A stretch of 8,871 bases of DNA, taken from NCBI GenBank assembly GCA_030638765.1, contig DAOWDZ010000016.1, forward strand, positions 1 through 8,871, in the 5' to 3' direction. A program made the translations under genes and the position numbers. The stretch comes from Desulfocapsa sp. (GTDB lineage Bacteria; Desulfobacterota; Desulfobulbia; Desulfobulbales; Desulfocapsaceae). Of the stretch, positions 1 to 6,211 are shown piece after piece; position 1 is the first letter of the stretch; the number at the start of each line of letters is the position of its first letter. The notes under the pieces are model-generated. The model did no database searches, had not been told where the DNA came from, and saw nothing but the letters and a program-made list of their open reading frames with translations.

Positions 1-163
1 TCAGCACCATTTTGTCGCTTAACCAGTACGCAAAAAAGTTCATGCCAAGCGCCATGATCAGCGCAAAGATCATTCCATTGCTGCCGCCCAGTGCCTGGCC
101 GGCTACCATAAAGACTGCTGTAAGGGCTGCCATGAGCATGCCCGTTTTAATCATACTTGTCAT
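1..163 (-). CDS. htpX: HtpX-like M48 family membrane zinc metalloprotease, N-terminal part only
   Basis: Reading the minus strand from 163 gives 54 residues beginning [18 protein letters not shown] and ending YWLSDKMVL, where the window cuts it. This is the recognisable HtpX N-terminus: a first membrane segment at about residues 8-24, a short glycine-rich turn (GGSNG, 26-30), then a second segment running to the conserved [12 protein letters not shown]. HtpX is an inner-membrane M48 protease that degrades misfolded or damaged membrane proteins alongside FtsH. The catalytic HExxH motif lies beyond the window and cannot be checked. The start at 163 is supported by GGAG at 170-173 (minus strand), six bases upstream. 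It lies downstream of the unknown minus-strand gene at 297-1013 but has its own candidate promoter, so it is probably expressed separately. Family identification is by recognition of the N-terminus. Confidence 0.88.
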   Translation of the reverse strand, partial: MTSMIKTGMLMAALTAVFMVAGQALGGSNGMIFALIMALGMNFFAYWLSDKMVL

Positions 164-216
164 TATTTTCTCCAAGGGGTTATGGGTAGTGTTGTTTTCC
201 CTTTATGTTGAGGCAT

Positions 217-244
217 ACCATAATGATGGTGCGATCTCTGTCAA
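217..244 (-). promoter_or_regulatory. Candidate sigma-70 promoter for htpX
   Basis: On the minus strand a perfect -35 box TTGACA (239-244) is followed after 16 bases by TATGGT (217-222), matching four of six -10 positions. Transcription would start near 210, leaving a leader of about 45 bases before the htpX start codon. In E. coli htpX is envelope-stress and heat-shock controlled. I looked for a sigma-32 style box: CTTGAC is present, but no CCCCAT-like element lies at the proper distance, so a housekeeping promoter fits better. Confidence 0.4.
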
Positions 245-296
245 GAAAATGTCATCTTCTTTAAGGTATTCTTGAGGCTTTGTTGGTCTGCGTTGC

Positions 297-1013
297 TTAG
301 GTTTTGTTAAAATCAAACTCAGGCTGATTTTCATAAGCGTTTTTTATCAGAGTTTTTAGCTCAGCTTTAATCGAAGATGCGGCAGGGATGGATTCAAGAA
401 TTGGCAGAAACTTTTCAACAGCTTCTGGTGCGCGAAGACGCATTTTGTCTTCCATATTTATGGTTCCGTCACCGACAATGGCACCGGACATGGTGCCAGA
501 TGTTCTACTATCACCGTCTAAGCCTCGTAGGAAAAGCATGATGCCGCTGATGTCATTTTTTTGATAAAATAATTTGATCTCTTCTTCAATGACGTCCCTG
601 TCTTCAGCCAGCATGGCGATTCGGGTACGGTAGTCCTCCACATGGGCTCGCAGAGTTCTATATACATCAAAAAACATATTGTTGAATCTGGATTTCCGGA
701 AAAATCCACGGACCTCCTGATTTTTAAAAAGTCGTTTTCGAATGGTGGGGGAACTTGTTATGTATGAATCAAAAAAGAGTACATCGCCGAGGTTTGTGAG
801 CTTGTAAAATCGTTGAATGAGATGATTTTTCTGGAGAATAGCATATATGCGGAGAAGATCAAAACCAATCTCTGTTTCGAGGGTGAGTGCAGAATTAATA
901 ATCTCCTGCTGGTATTCATCTGAATCTTCTTCAATGATTTTTCTAAAGCCGAAATAACGCTCGGCGATATCTTTTTTGATCTCAAATGCCAGGGATTGGG
1001 CAAAATCTTCCAT
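297..1013 (-). CDS. Conserved-looking soluble helical protein of unknown function
   Basis: This 238-residue protein is not one I recognise. It starts MEDFAQSLAFEIKKDI, has no signal peptide or hydrophobic membrane segment, and is rich in charged and aromatic residues in predicted helices: EIKKDIAERYFGFRKIIEED (11-30), a basic stretch with paired Phe (RKRLFKNQEVRGFFRKSRF, 92-110) and an acidic helix DRDVIEEEIKLFYQ (138-151). A Gly/Ser/Thr-rich loop (about 169-184, SGTMSGAIVGDGT inside it) separates this from a C-terminal helical part (190-230). It is therefore probably cytoplasmic. The start at 1013 is supported by GAGG six bases upstream on the minus strand, and good codon structure runs the full length. 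It is transcribed away from dnaG, with htpX downstream 133 bases further on. The reading frame is convincing; the function is open. Confidence 0.85.
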   Translation of the reverse strand: MEDFAQSLAFEIKKDIAERYFGFRKIIEEDSDEYQQEIINSALTLETEIGFDLLRIYAILQKNHLIQRFYKLTNLGDVLFFDSYITSSPTIRKRLFKNQEVRGFFRKSRFNNMFFDVYRTLRAHVEDYRTRIAMLAEDRDVIEEEIKLFYQKNDISGIMLFLRGLDGDSRTSGTMSGAIVGDGTINMEDKMRLRAPEAVEKFLPILESIPAASSIKAELKTLIKNAYENQPEFDFNKT

Positions 1014-1051
1014 ACAACACCTCGCTTGAAATAGGCGGCTTATGTATCTGC

Positions 1052-1080
1052 TTGACAGCGACTTGCTAGCAGGTGATTAT
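1052..1080 (+). promoter_or_regulatory. Candidate sigma-70 promoter for dnaG
   Basis: A perfect -35 box TTGACA (1052-1057) is followed after 17 bases by GATTAT (1075-1080), four of six matches to the -10 consensus. An alternative -10, TATAAC (1078-1083), is a better match but needs a 20-base spacer. Either gives a leader of roughly 40 bases before dnaG. An 8-base palindrome TGCTAGCA (1064-1071) lies in the spacer and could be an operator. The -10 region overlaps the perfect -10 of the divergent minus-strand promoter. Confidence 0.5.
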
Positions 1081-1081
1081 A
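1076..1081 (-). promoter_or_regulatory. -10 element for the divergent unknown gene
   Basis: The minus strand reads TATAAT, an exact -10 consensus, about 60 bases upstream of the start codon of the unknown gene at 297-1013. No good -35 box is visible 16-18 bases further upstream on that strand, so the promoter may depend on an activator or on other contacts. It shares five bases with the dnaG -10 region. Confidence 0.4.
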
Positions 1082-1127
1082 ACGTTTTCGAGTATGAGAT
1101 GCATGCACTATTTTATGGGAAAGTTAT

Positions 1128-2963
1128 ATGGGATACACGGAATTCAGCGACGATCTGCCGGCAAGGATCAAAGAACAGGCGGATATCGTACAGATAATAG
1201 GGGAATGTGTTGAGTTGAAACGGGCTGGAGTTCGTTTCCTGGGCTGTTGTCCTTTTCATAACGAAAAAACACCCTCCTTTTCTGTACATCCTGGTCAACA
1301 ATTTTTTCATTGCTTTGGTTGTGGGGCATCGGGAGATGTTCTGGAATTTCAGATGAAGTACCATAACCTTGATTTCCCGACGGCACTGAAGGAATTGGCT
1401 CGTCGTTATAACGTGGAAATTCCCGAACGGCCCCAATCTTCGCAGGAACGTGAAAAGAGTCGTAAACGAAAGCTTATGTACGCCGTGAATGAGAAGGTTA
1501 CAGCGATTTTCCGTAAACTTCTGGTGGAGTCCCCACAGGCTGAAAATGCCAGAAAATATCTTGAACAACGAAAAATTCCCTTTGCTGTTCAGGAACGATT
1601 CGGGCTTGGCTATGCTCCTTCTCCTGATACATCCGGTTGGAATTTTCTTGGTTCACAGCTTGAGAAAGAAGAGAAACAGATTGCCATTGAGGTTGGGTTG
1701 CTTGTCGATAAAGAGAGTGGCGGCACATACGATCGTTTCAGAGACAGGGTGCTTTTTCCTATTTATGACAGGCAGGGGCGGGTTATTGGCTTTGGTGGGC
1801 GTATTATTGGTGACGGTCAGCCTAAGTATATGAATTCACCAGAAAGTCTGATTTTTAATAAATCTGCTTCTCTGCTTGGCTTGTATCAGCAGGGCAATGA
1901 AATAAGACGTCTCAAACAGGCAATTCTGGTGGAGGGAAATTTTGATCTTGTTTCTCTTGTTGTTAACGGTTGTTCAAATGTGGTGGCACCTCTGGGAACG
2001 GCGCTTACAACACAACAACTCAAGTTGTTAAAAGGTTTTGCAGAAGAATGTGTGCTGCTTTTTGATGGCGATACGGCTGGAGTAAAGGCCGCCATGAGGT
2101 CGGTTCCACTGTTCTTAAGTGAGCAGGTGGCCGGTAAAGTGGCGCTTCTTCCAACAGGACACGATCCTGATACTTTTATTCAGGAAGAGGGACTTGAAGC
2201 GCTGAACGACTTACTTGCTCGAGCTATGCCTCTCCCGGAATTTGCTCTTCAGCAACTTGTGGAGGAACATGGACTGACATTTGATGGAAAGAGCCGTATT
2301 GTAGCTGAGCTGCAACCTCTTATAAAATCGGCAAAATCTGCCCTGCAGCGTTCTCTTATGCTCTCCCATTTCAGTGAAAAAATTGGTATCAGCGCAGCAG
2401 AGCTTGATGCTTCAATGCCAAGGATTGAATCTCCGCCGCAACCTCCTGTTGAGTTGCAGGAGCAAGTTGTTCCATCGGAGAGAAGGCTGACACCATTATC
2501 CGCATCTCAGAAACGTCTGCTTACTCATCTGGTATTGTATCCGGAATCTGCAAAAGAGTTGAATGGAGCAGGCTTAAGAGATTGCCTGGATGGAACCATT
2601 GGTGAGGTGCTCCTGCTGCAGTTACTTGCACTACTTGAAGAACAGGACAGTGTGGAGCCAGAGGAGTTATTGGGCAGGTTACCAAAGGGTGAAGAACGAG
2701 TGCTGGTTTCAAATATTCTTCTGAATTCTTCTCCAGGTGGCACGGGGTTGAGTTGTCAGGGAACGGAGGAAGAGTTAAAAGAACTTCTGTCCTGGCTTGA
2801 AAGGGAGGGATTGCTGAAGGAGTCCAGGGACTTGGATGAGCGAATCAGCAGGTGTGGATCACAGGATAATCAGGATCAAATTCAGGAGTTAGTTACAAAA
2901 AAGATGTTTGTGGTCAAAAGACTCCAGGGACTTCGGCAAATGAATAATCCATTTAGTGAATAA
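1128..2963 (+). CDS. dnaG: DNA primase DnaG
   Basis: Synthesises the RNA primers that start leading strands and Okazaki fragments, working with the replicative helicase DnaB. At 611 residues it is slightly longer than E. coli DnaG (581). The N-terminal CHC2 zinc-binding domain shows C41-x2-H44 (CPFHNEKTPSF) and C62-x2-C65 (HCFGCGASGD). The RNA polymerase core follows, with the basic RFRDRVLFPI segment (203-212) and KYMNSPES-x-IFNK (233-245). The TOPRIM metal site has E269 (ILVEGNFD) and D313/D315 (LFDGDTAG), with HDPDTF at 345-350. The region after about 450 is the divergent helicase-binding domain. TOPRIM carries N271 where many primases have Tyr (EGYxD). The start follows a modest GGGA ribosome-binding site at 1117-1120, seven bases upstream. 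rpsU, often upstream of dnaG, is not adjacent; rpoD follows after 324 bases. Confidence 0.98.
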   Translation: MGYTEFSDDLPARIKEQADIVQIIGECVELKRAGVRFLGCCPFHNEKTPSFSVHPGQQFFHCFGCGASGDVLEFQMKYHNLDFPTALKELARRYNVEIPERPQSSQEREKSRKRKLMYAVNEKVTAIFRKLLVESPQAENARKYLEQRKIPFAVQERFGLGYAPSPDTSGWNFLGSQLEKEEKQIAIEVGLLVDKESGGTYDRFRDRVLFPIYDRQGRVIGFGGRIIGDGQPKYMNSPESLIFNKSASLLGLYQQGNEIRRLKQAILVEGNFDLVSLVVNGCSNVVAPLGTALTTQQLKLLKGFAEECVLLFDGDTAGVKAAMRSVPLFLSEQVAGKVALLPTGHDPDTFIQEEGLEALNDLLARAMPLPEFALQQLVEEHGLTFDGKSRIVAELQPLIKSAKSALQRSLMLSHFSEKIGISAAELDASMPRIESPPQPPVELQEQVVPSERRLTPLSASQKRLLTHLVLYPESAKELNGAGLRDCLDGTIGEVLLLQLLALLEEQDSVEPEELLGRLPKGEERVLVSNILLNSSPGGTGLSCQGTEEELKELLSWLEREGLLKESRDLDERISRCGSQDNQDQIQELVTKKMFVVKRLQGLRQMNNPFSE

Positions 2964-2989
2964 TACGGAAGAGGCGCTTTATGGTAAAA

Positions 2990-3024
2990 GTTAATTAAGT
3001 GTTTTATTTAACAATGTTTTTTTT
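2990..3024 (+). terminator. Possible weak intrinsic terminator after dnaG
   Basis: The left arm GTTAATTAA (2990-2998) pairs with TTATTTAAC (3004-3012) over a five-base loop, with one T-T mismatch in a nine-position stem. The hairpin is followed by AATG and eight T residues (3017-3024). The stem is almost all A-T and is separated from the T-run by four bases, so termination would be partial at best. Some dnaG transcripts could read into rpoD. Confidence 0.35.
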
Positions 3025-3167
3025 GATTAAAATAGGAGTTTTTTTTGAAAATCTGACGTTTTTTCGTAACATATTGAAAATACAGAAGTATTTCTTTTTT
3101 CCTGTCCTCTTGTTGTATCGATAATTGTCAAAATATCCTTTTTTTTTAATTATTTATCGTGAAGGGA

Positions 3168-3196
3168 TTGAATATCATTCTAAATTACGATATTGT
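3168..3196 (+). promoter_or_regulatory. Candidate sigma-70 promoter for rpoD
   Basis: TTGAAT (3168-3173) and TATTGT (3191-3196) each match four of six consensus positions and are exactly 17 bases apart. A start near 3203 leaves a leader of about 85 bases. The promoter lies just downstream of the T-tract series, which could act as an upstream (UP-like) element. Other AT-rich combinations exist here, so this choice is tentative. Confidence 0.4.
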
Positions 3197-3287
3197 AGCG
3201 CCAATGGAGTTATGAGTGCTAATTGTTTGAGACGAGACTGTTTTTTTGTTTTATGTGGAAAAGGTCGAGAGACTGGAGGAGTTATGA

Positions 3288-4910
3288 ATGGCAGGTGAAG
3301 ACCACACAAAAGATGGTTTGTCAGATCATGTTGATGAGAGTGTTGTTGACTTGACGGGTATTTTTGAGTCGGGAGAAAGGGTGCGTTCTGTTTCCCTTCC
3401 GGAAGGAATTGGTGATGACCGTCGTGGTGTTAAGGTTGGTGACAGGCGACAGGGCGTTCTTGCTGATCGAAGAAATGGACAGCGTCGTCTTGCCAGAAGT
3501 ACAAAACGTAGCGGCGAACATGCCGTGGATCCAATGTCTATTTATCTGCGTGAAATGGGTACGTTGACACTTCTTAGTCATGAAGAAGAGCTTGAACTTG
3601 CCCGGATGATGGAAGAGGGCTTACTTCGTATTCAAAATGCTGTGCTTGGCACTCCCCTTGCAATTTCAGTTCTCATCGAAATTGCTAAAGAATTAGAAGA
3701 CGATACAGTAAAAATATTCAATATAATACGTGGTATTCAAGATACTCAAACTGCCATTGTCAAGAAAGAAACGAAACGGTTTCTTGCGAATGTGAAAAAA
3801 GCTCTTGAGATTGAAAGTGAACGTAAGGTTCTTCAAGAAGAGTTTATGGCCTGTAGTAACGATCAGAAGAAGTCTGATGTAATCAGCAGAAAAATTTTAG
3901 ACCGTGGTTCCGATATTGCGGCTCTCTTTAATGATCGCATCATATGCACCCGCTGTATTAATGGCATCGCCTCCAATCTAAAAGATTTGTCCAAACGTTT
4001 CAGGCGAGTAAGAGTTGAGGTGTTGAAAGCCCAGAAATTAACTGCCGCCGAGGGTGGACGACGTGAGATGAGTTCCGACGAACTGGAATTTCATATCGGT
4101 ATGCAGATGCAGGAAGGGCTCGGTTTTAGTTATAGTGATCTCAAGGCAATTGTGTATGAGATGGAAGCCGGTCTTGACATAAATAAACATGCAAAAGAAT
4201 CCCTTGTTCGATCCAATCTTCGTCTGGTAATTTCCATATCCAAAAAATTTGTTAACCGTGGTCTTCAGTTTCCGGATCTTATCCAGGAAGGGAATATTGG
4301 ATTAATGAAGGCTGTGGATAAGTTTGATTATCACCGAGGTTACAAGTTCAGCACTTATGCGACCTGGTGGATTCGCCAGTCTATCACTCGTGGTATTGCT
4401 GATCAGGGGCGGACAATTCGTCTGCCGGTTCACATGATAGAGACCATTAATCGTCTGCTTCGGGTTTCCAAAGATTTTCTTCGTGAAGAAAATCGTGAGC
4501 CCACTCCGGAAGAGATGGCTGAGCAACTCGGGACAGATGTTGTTAAGGTGAAAGCGGCTCTAAAAACTGCTAAAGACGCTATCTCCCTTGATACTCCAGT
4601 TGGTGATGATGAAGAAACATTTCTTGGCGATTTTATCGAAGACTGTTCGACTCTCGGACCGCATGACGCTTCTATGGTTGAAAGTCTGAAGGAATGTCTT
4701 TCCACGGTCATGTCTTCTCTTTCTCCTCGTGAGGCGAAAGTGGTGCGGATGCGTTATGGTATTGACATTGGTTATGACCATACCCTTGAAGAGGTCGGTA
4801 AATGTTTTGCTGTAACAAGGGAACGGATTCGTCAGATTGAAGCTCAGGCGATTAAAAAATTAAAGCACCCTTCGAGGGTCGATGAGTTGCGAGTTTTTAT
4901 GATTGATTGA
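3288..4910 (+). CDS. rpoD: RNA polymerase sigma factor RpoD (sigma-70, group 1 type)
   Basis: Directs core RNA polymerase to -35/-10 promoters. Of 540 residues, region 1.2 begins at DPMSIYLREMGTLTLLSHEE (81-100), and a non-conserved helical insert covers about 116-290. Region 2 runs from SNLRLVISISKKF (309-321) through DLIQEGNIGLMKAVDKFDY (330-348) to the promoter-melting and -10-reading YKFSTYATWWIRQSITRG (352-369). Region 3 follows, and region 4 ends with LEEVGKCFAVTRERIRQIEA (500-519), the -35-reading helix-turn-helix. The first 80 residues do not resemble acidic region 1.1; residues 43-74 are instead strongly basic with three DRR motifs. The start at 3288 has GGAGG (3275-3279) eight bases upstream. 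Another ATG at 3284 in a different frame stops after four codons. Position behind dnaG supports the primary sigma factor; a second, paralogous sigma-70 cannot be excluded. Confidence 0.95.
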   Translation: MAGEDHTKDGLSDHVDESVVDLTGIFESGERVRSVSLPEGIGDDRRGVKVGDRRQGVLADRRNGQRRLARSTKRSGEHAVDPMSIYLREMGTLTLLSHEEELELARMMEEGLLRIQNAVLGTPLAISVLIEIAKELEDDTVKIFNIIRGIQDTQTAIVKKETKRFLANVKKALEIESERKVLQEEFMACSNDQKKSDVISRKILDRGSDIAALFNDRIICTRCINGIASNLKDLSKRFRRVRVEVLKAQKLTAAEGGRREMSSDELEFHIGMQMQEGLGFSYSDLKAIVYEMEAGLDINKHAKESLVRSNLRLVISISKKFVNRGLQFPDLIQEGNIGLMKAVDKFDYHRGYKFSTYATWWIRQSITRGIADQGRTIRLPVHMIETINRLLRVSKDFLREENREPTPEEMAEQLGTDVVKVKAALKTAKDAISLDTPVGDDEETFLGDFIEDCSTLGPHDASMVESLKECLSTVMSSLSPREAKVVRMRYGIDIGYDHTLEEVGKCFAVTRERIRQIEAQAIKKLKHPSRVDELRVFMID

Positions 4911-4935
4911 TCCCTGCGAAATCAGGTTATTATTG

Positions 4936-4963
4936 TCCCGGACTCTGTCCGGGATTTTTGTTT
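4936..4963 (+). terminator. Strong intrinsic terminator after rpoD
   Basis: TCCCGGAC (4936-4943) pairs perfectly with GTCCGGGA (4947-4954) over the three-base loop TCT. It is followed by five T residues, G and three more T residues (4955-4963). This is a textbook rho-independent terminator 25 bases after the rpoD stop codon. It lies between rpoD and dprA and shows that the open frame running upstream of 4981 is not dprA coding sequence. Confidence 0.9.
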
Positions 4964-4980
4964 GTACTCCAGAGAAAAAT

Positions 4981-6090
4981 ATGTCGAATATTTCTGTGAT
5001 CGATTGGATGGCATTGAGCTTTGTTCCTGGTTTGGGATGCAAGGGGATTATGTCTCTTGTCACTCGATTTGGGAGTCCTGGAGAAATTTTCTCGGCAAGC
5101 AGTGCTGAGTTGCGAGAGAGTGGTGTAAGAACTACTGTTCTTGCTGGTCTTTCAAACCCGCTTCCTTTCTATCAAAAAGCAAAACTTCTCCTTGAAAGAT
5201 TACACAGAGGTGGCGCTGACGCAATTTGTTTCGACGATCCCAGGTATCCGCAGTTATTAAAAGAAATTTCAGATCCACCTCAGGTGCTGTATGTGCAGGG
5301 GCAAATTGACCTGCTTGATTCTCTTTGTCTAGCCATGGTTGGTTCTCGAGCGGCGACAGCCTACGGGAAACGTAGTAGCTTTGTGCTTGCCAAGTCGCTG
5401 TCGTTATCCGGCCTTACTGTGGTGTCGGGATTAGCGGCAGGTATTGATAGTGAGGCTCATCGAGGATCTTTGTCTGTGCAAGGGGCCACGATTGGGGTTT
5501 TGGGCTGTGGGCTTGATGTCGTCTATCCTAAGCAGAATGGCGGACTGTATAGCCAGATTCGTAAAGAGGGGCTTCTTGTCAGCGAGTATCCACTGGGTAC
5601 TAAACCCGATAGCTTTCGATTCCCGGCTAGAAACAGAATTATCTCAGGTTTAAGCAGGGGAGTCCTGGTTGTTGAGGCTGCAAGAAAATCAGGATCCTTG
5701 ATCACTGCTGCAATGGCACTTGATGAAGGGCGGGAAGTATTCGCGGTACCTGGGCAGATTGATTCTTTCAAAAGTTCTGGTACCCATTGGCTTTTACAAG
5801 AAGGAGCAAAACTTGTGCAATCAGTGGACGATATATTGATTGAACTTGGTTGCAGTTCTGGAGATGTGGAAGCTGACAGACAATCGCCTTCGGATTCTGC
5901 TGCTGAAGCGATTGATTCTGAAAGCCGTGCATTGTTACAGTATATTGATGTGTACCCTGGATCGAGAAATGATCTGATAACGCTTTCCGGCCTTGGAGCA
6001 GGAAAAGTGACTGAGCTCTTGCTGCTGCTCGAGCTTGAAGGAATAGTGGAAATGCTGCCGGGTGATGAAGTAAGACGTATAGCAAATTAG
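4981..6090 (+). CDS. dprA: DNA-processing protein DprA (Smf)
   Basis: Binds incoming single-stranded DNA during natural transformation and loads RecA; widely conserved also in bacteria not known to be competent. Of 369 residues, the N-terminus has a helix-hairpin-like segment (VPGLGCKGIMSLVTRFGSP, 15-33). The central Rossmann-like DprA domain (about 85-290) carries GSR (121-123), SGLAAGID (149-156), GVLGCGLDVVYP (172-183), the family motif FPARNRIISGLS (214-225) and PGQIDSFKSSGTHWLLQEGA (257-276). A C-terminal winged-helix domain covers about 311-369. The open frame extends back to a TTG at 4903 overlapping the rpoD stop, but that extension contains the rpoD terminator, so I chose the ATG at 4981. 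Its ribosome-binding site (AGAGA, 4971-4975) is weak. Expression probably comes from terminator read-through or an unseen promoter. rpe follows after 121 bases. Confidence 0.95.
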   Translation: MSNISVIDWMALSFVPGLGCKGIMSLVTRFGSPGEIFSASSAELRESGVRTTVLAGLSNPLPFYQKAKLLLERLHRGGADAICFDDPRYPQLLKEISDPPQVLYVQGQIDLLDSLCLAMVGSRAATAYGKRSSFVLAKSLSLSGLTVVSGLAAGIDSEAHRGSLSVQGATIGVLGCGLDVVYPKQNGGLYSQIRKEGLLVSEYPLGTKPDSFRFPARNRIISGLSRGVLVVEAARKSGSLITAAMALDEGREVFAVPGQIDSFKSSGTHWLLQEGAKLVQSVDDILIELGCSSGDVEADRQSPSDSAAEAIDSESRALLQYIDVYPGSRNDLITLSGLGAGKVTELLLLLELEGIVEMLPGDEVRRIAN

Positions 6091-6156
6091 TAAGAAAAAA
6101 CTTTTTTGCCAGATCCATTTGTTATTTATCCTTTTGGCTATCTGAAATTTGTATTA

Positions 6157-6177
6157 TTTTAAAGAGATCTTTTAAAG
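6157..6177 (+). repeat. Short direct repeat upstream of rpe
   Basis: The octamer TTTTAAAG occurs at 6157-6164 and again at 6170-6177, separated by AGATC, 35 bases before the rpe start codon. The arrangement also forms an imperfect inverted repeat around the central AGATCT. It may be a regulator site in the rpe promoter region, or simple AT-rich coincidence. I could not find a well-spaced sigma-70 promoter in this 121-base gap. Confidence 0.3.
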
Positions 6178-6211
6178 TTTACGTTCTGCAACATAAAAAT
6201 AGAGGAATACC

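Larger units (their letters stand above)
2964..3287. other. AT-rich intergenic region between dnaG and rpoD
   Basis: These 324 bases hold no convincing protein or RNA gene. Visible in order are an AT-rich hairpin with a T8 run just after dnaG (2990-3024), a series of T-tracts (3017-3024, 3039-3046, 3059-3064, 3095-3100, 3139-3147) interspersed with A-runs such as 3077-3080, and a candidate rpoD promoter (3168-3196). A small 28-codon reading frame (3212-3298) overlaps the rpoD start. The octamer TTGAAAAT occurs twice, at 3045-3052 and 3074-3081. The T-tract spacing of roughly 20 bases in the first part suggests intrinsically bent DNA upstream of the rpoD promoter. Confidence 0.6.

Noticed and set aside
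12..275. Plus-strand open frame of 87 codons at the left edge
   Set aside because: It lies antisense to the clear htpX N-terminus on the minus strand and has no ribosome-binding site or family resemblance.
1113..1568. 151-codon minus-strand frame opposite dnaG
   Set aside because: It is antisense to conserved zinc-finger and core sequence of dnaG; the protein has no coherent composition or family features.
4903..4980. N-terminal extension of DprA from a TTG start
   Set aside because: It includes the rpoD terminator hairpin, and the DprA family resemblance begins after the ATG at 4981.
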